This document shows positions 4,140-6,385 of a DNA stretch of 6,385 nucleotides, one piece after another. Source of the stretch: Acidobacteriota bacterium. Lineage in GTDB: Bacteria; Acidobacteriota; Thermoanaerobaculia; Multivoradales; JAHEKO01. The DNA lies in contig JAHEKO010000228.1 of assembly GCA_024638355.1 (NCBI GenBank), positions 1 to 6,385 on the forward strand, written 5' to 3'. Both the position numbers and the translations under genes were made by a program. The notes beneath the pieces are model-generated. The model had not been told where the DNA came from and searched no databases. It worked only from the letters and a program-made list of their open reading frames with translations. Position 1 is the first letter of the stretch. Every line of letters starts with the position of its first letter.

Positions 4140-6385
4140 GGGTCGAGCGCGTCGCGCGCCGCCTCGAGCAAGGCGTGCACGTCCTCCTGCGCCGCGCAGC
4201 CGAGGATCCAGTCCGCCCCCTGGGCGCCCTTCGGGTCGGGCGCGCCGCGCAGCGGGCAGCCGTCGGTACGCTCGATCGCGTCGTCTACCTTCGAGATCGC
4301 CTTGGCGAGACGTCCATGTTCGAGGTGTCGGATCGCCTGCGCCATGTAGTTGCAGAGCACGTTGCGGTGCCCCGGCGCGTCGAACAGGCCCGCCGGCAGC
4401 GCGCTCACCAGCTCGCACGCCTCGACCAGCTTCGTCTCGGCGAGAGCGTCGGCCGTCGTCGCCGTGATCTCGACCGCGCTGGGGGCGGAGAGCACGAAGC
4501 CATCGTGGACGGTGAGCGAGACCAGATAGACGCCCACCAGGTCCGGCTGAAGGGCCGCCGTGACCGAGGTCGGGTCGGCCACCACCGCGAAGCTTCCCGC
4601 CGGTGCCGCGTCGAGCGCCCAGGAGTAGGTCAGCGGATCGCCGTCGACGTCCGAGCTCCCCGAGCCGTCGAGGGGCACGAGGTCGCCCACCACTACGATC
4701 CGGTCGAGCCCGGCATCGGCGACCGGCGTCACGTTGAGCGACGAGATCTCGACCGTGTCGGGCGCGCTCGCCAGCCCCGCCTCGTCGGTCACCACCAGCT
4801 CGACCAGGTAGGTTCCGGGCAGGTCGCCGACGAAGCTCGGGCTCGCGCTCGTGGCGCCGGAGAGGGTCGCGGTGCTCCCACCCGGTGTTCCGGCGAACGC
4901 CCACTGGTAGAGAAGGTCGATCGTCGCGGTGTTGTCGTCGAACGAGCCGGAGCCGTCGAGCACCACCGTGTCACCGGCGTGGATTGCCTGGTTGGGACCC
5001 GCGTGGGCGGTCGGGGGCACCGTGTCCGAGCCGGGTAGCCCGCCGAGGCGCGTCACCACGGCGTCGTTGCCGCCCAGGAGCGCCGTCTGGTGGGCGCTGG
5101 CCGTGGGGTAATCGGCCGAGAAGCTGGTGCCGGCGACCGCGACCGCCCCGGTGCCGTCGAGCGCCAGGTTGTGCTGGAAGCTGGGCCAGGCGACCCGCGA
5201 CTCGCCGTCCGTGCCGCCGACGACGTCCGCGAAGAGGAGGGCACTGCCGTCTGCCGCGAGCTTCGCCACCCAGAGGTCGGAGCAGGGCGGGCCGATCTCG
5301 ATGCCGAAGGCGTCGAGCGCGCAGGAGGGGCCGCTGGCGATCGAGCCCTGGATGGGGCTTTCGACGGGGAAGTCGGCCGAGTTCGTGGTGCCCGCCATGT
5401 GGAGCTGTCCGTCGTCGTCGACCGCCAGGCCGAAGCCGAAGTCCCGGCGGTCGCCGCCGAGATACGTCGAGAAGACCGGTCCCGACCCGTCGAGCCGCAG
5501 CTTCAGCGCGAAGGCGTCGAGCTCGCCGGCGCAGCCGGAGCTGCCGCAGACCGTGTCGAAGGCGCCCGACGTGACCGGAAAGTCGCTGGAGCTCGTGTAG
5601 CCGCCGAGGTAGAGGTCGCCGGCGGGATCGAGGGCGATGCCGACGAAGATGTCGCTCGCCGAGCCGCCGACGTAGGTAGCGTGCTCGAGTGCATCGCCCG
5701 CCGCGCTCAGCCGCGCGACGAAGCCGTCGTGGCTGGCGGCGTAGGTGGTGTCGAAGGCGCCGGCGGTGACCGGGAAGTCGCTCGACACGGTCGAGCCGGT
5801 CACGTAGGCGCGGCCGGTCGCGTCGATGGCGACCTCGGAGCCGAAGTCCCGCTTGCTGCCGCCGAGGAAGGTCGAGTAGACGAGGTTCGTTCCGGTCGGG
5901 TCGAGCTTCGCCACGAAGACGTCCTCGGCCGTGCAGCCGGTGCCTGTCCCGCAGTCGGTGTCGTAGGCCCCCGGCGTGACGGGAAAGTCGGCGGACGGCG
6001 ACTGGCCCGTGACGTAGGCGTGCCCGGCGGGGTCGACCGCGATTCCGCTCACCCGCTCGCTCGCGCCGGAGCCGCCCAGGTAGGTGGAGTAGGCGAGCGA
6101 AGCGAAGTCGGGGGCGAGCTTGACCACGACGGCGTCGGAGCCCCCGCCGAAGACCGTCTGGATCGCCCCCGGCGTTACGGGGAAGTCGGCCGAGGTCGTG
6201 GTGCCGGCGACGTACACCGCCCCGGCGCCGTCGACCGCCACGGCGAGTGCGCCGTCGTTGCCCGAGCCGCCGACGAAGGTCGCGGCGACGAGCGTCCCGG
6301 CCGGGTCGAACTTCGCCACCCAGATCTCGTCGCTGCCGCCCGTCGTCGTGGGCTGGAACACCCCGGGGGTGGTGGGGAAGTCGGC
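4130..6385 (-). CDS. Secreted SBBP-repeat / PKD-domain protein, N-terminus beyond window
   Basis: The frame is open from the right edge to the TAG at 4132-4130, giving the last 751 residues; signal peptide and start are outside, and the GTG at 6361 is an internal codon. Visible residues 1-454 hold seven SBBP repeats, each with a core like SADFPVTPGAxxT, then xDAFVAKLDPxG and YSTYLGGS. Residues 455-551 and 552-644 are two PKD/Ig-like domains (P-x-A-x-A-G ... LDGSGS ... Y-x-W ... G-x-Y-L-V ... D). The final 107 residues are helical with four cysteines and a TDGC ... GAPD ... DWILGC pattern that I recall from the C-termini of other large bacterial surface proteins. No sortase, PEP-CTERM or membrane anchor is seen. 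The protein is probably extracellular or surface-bound, with an adhesive or matrix role inferred from architecture; no enzymatic site was found. It is on the same strand as the MscS-led set but separated by 154 nt. Confidence 0.9.
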   Translation of the reverse strand, partial: ADFPTTPGVFQPTTTGGSDEIWVAKFDPAGTLVAATFVGGSGNDGALAVAVDGAGAVYVAGTTTSADFPVTPGAIQTVFGGGSDAVVVKLAPDFASLAYSTYLGGSGASERVSGIAVDPAGHAYVTGQSPSADFPVTPGAYDTDCGTGTGCTAEDVFVAKLDPTGTNLVYSTFLGGSKRDFGSEVAIDATGRAYVTGSTVSSDFPVTAGAFDTTYAASHDGFVARLSAAGDALEHATYVGGSASDIFVGIALDPAGDLYLGGYTSSSDFPVTSGAFDTVCGSSGCAGELDAFALKLRLDGSGPVFSTYLGGDRRDFGFGLAVDDDGQLHMAGTTNSADFPVESPIQGSIASGPSCALDAFGIEIGPPCSDLWVAKLAADGSALLFADVVGGTDGESRVAWPSFQHNLALDGTGAVAVAGTSFSADYPTASAHQTALLGGNDAVVTRLGGLPGSDTVPPTAHAGPNQAIHAGDTVVLDGSGSFDDNTATIDLLYQWAFAGTPGGSTATLSGATSASPSFVGDLPGTYLVELVVTDEAGLASAPDTVEISSLNVTPVADAGLDRIVVVGDLVPLDGSGSSDVDGDPLTYSWALDAAPAGSFAVVADPTSVTAALQPDLVGVYLVSLTVHDGFVLSAPSAVEITATTADALAETKLVEACELVSALPAGLFDAPGHRNVLCNYMAQAIRHLEHGRLAKAISKVDDAIERTDGCPLRGAPDPKGAQGADWILGCAAQEDVHALLEAARDALDPAP
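5024..6385 (-). repeat. Array of seven SBBP (beta-propeller-type) protein repeats
   Basis: The DFP/DYP core recurs at visible residues 2, 67, 133, 203, 268, 338 and 425, giving periods of 65, 66, 70, 65, 70 and 87 residues. The first unit is cut by the window edge. Longer periods come from loop insertions, two of them with cysteine pairs. The last core (DYPTASAHQT) is the most divergent. Units are related at protein level and have diverged at DNA level, so this is an old duplication array rather than a recent tandem expansion. Confidence 0.85.

Noticed and set aside
4175..5038. 287-codon open frame on the plus strand.
   Set aside because: It is antisense to the PKD and tail regions of the surface protein and consists of Arg/Val/His-rich shadow sequence without domain features.

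Overview
The window is a GC-rich bacterial segment with five protein-coding genes, all read on the minus strand, so transcription runs from the right edge to the left. The dense reading frames on the plus strand are shadows produced by GC-rich codons. Two genes run off the window: the leftmost (CNNM/CorC family) lacks its C-terminal end, and the rightmost (repeat protein) lacks its N-terminal end. High GC plus a secreted SBBP-repeat/PKD protein is typical of soil or sediment lineages such as Acidobacteriota or some deltaproteobacterial groups. This is only a suggestion, because no rRNA or marker gene is present.

Right part (6385 to 4130): the last 751 codons of a large extracellular protein. 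It has seven SBBP beta-propeller-type repeats (the first cut by the window edge), two PKD/Ig-like domains, and a short helical C-terminal domain with four cysteines. Nothing links it functionally to the genes on its left.

Middle (4129 to 3976): a 154-base intergenic region. It holds a GC-rich tetraloop hairpin that may end the upstream transcript, a pair of mutually exclusive 7-bp stems, and three GTTC/GAAC half-sites spaced exactly 10 bp apart just before the next start codon. No convincing sigma-70 promoter could be picked out.

Left part (3975 to 1): a tightly packed four-gene set. In transcription order it encodes an MscS-type mechanosensitive channel with a shortened cytoplasmic tail, a 276-residue soluble protein built only of the MgtE N domain plus a CBS pair, a complete 431-residue MgtE magnesium channel, and a CNNM/CorC-type DUF21-CBS membrane protein. 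The junctions are a 1-nt gap, an ATGA stop/start overlap and a 24-nt gap, each with a good ribosome binding site, so co-transcription and translational coupling are very likely. The set reads as a divalent-cation (Mg2+) and osmotic homeostasis operon. Its most unusual element is the detached MgtE regulatory module encoded immediately before an MgtE whose own acidic sensor/plug segment looks depleted.
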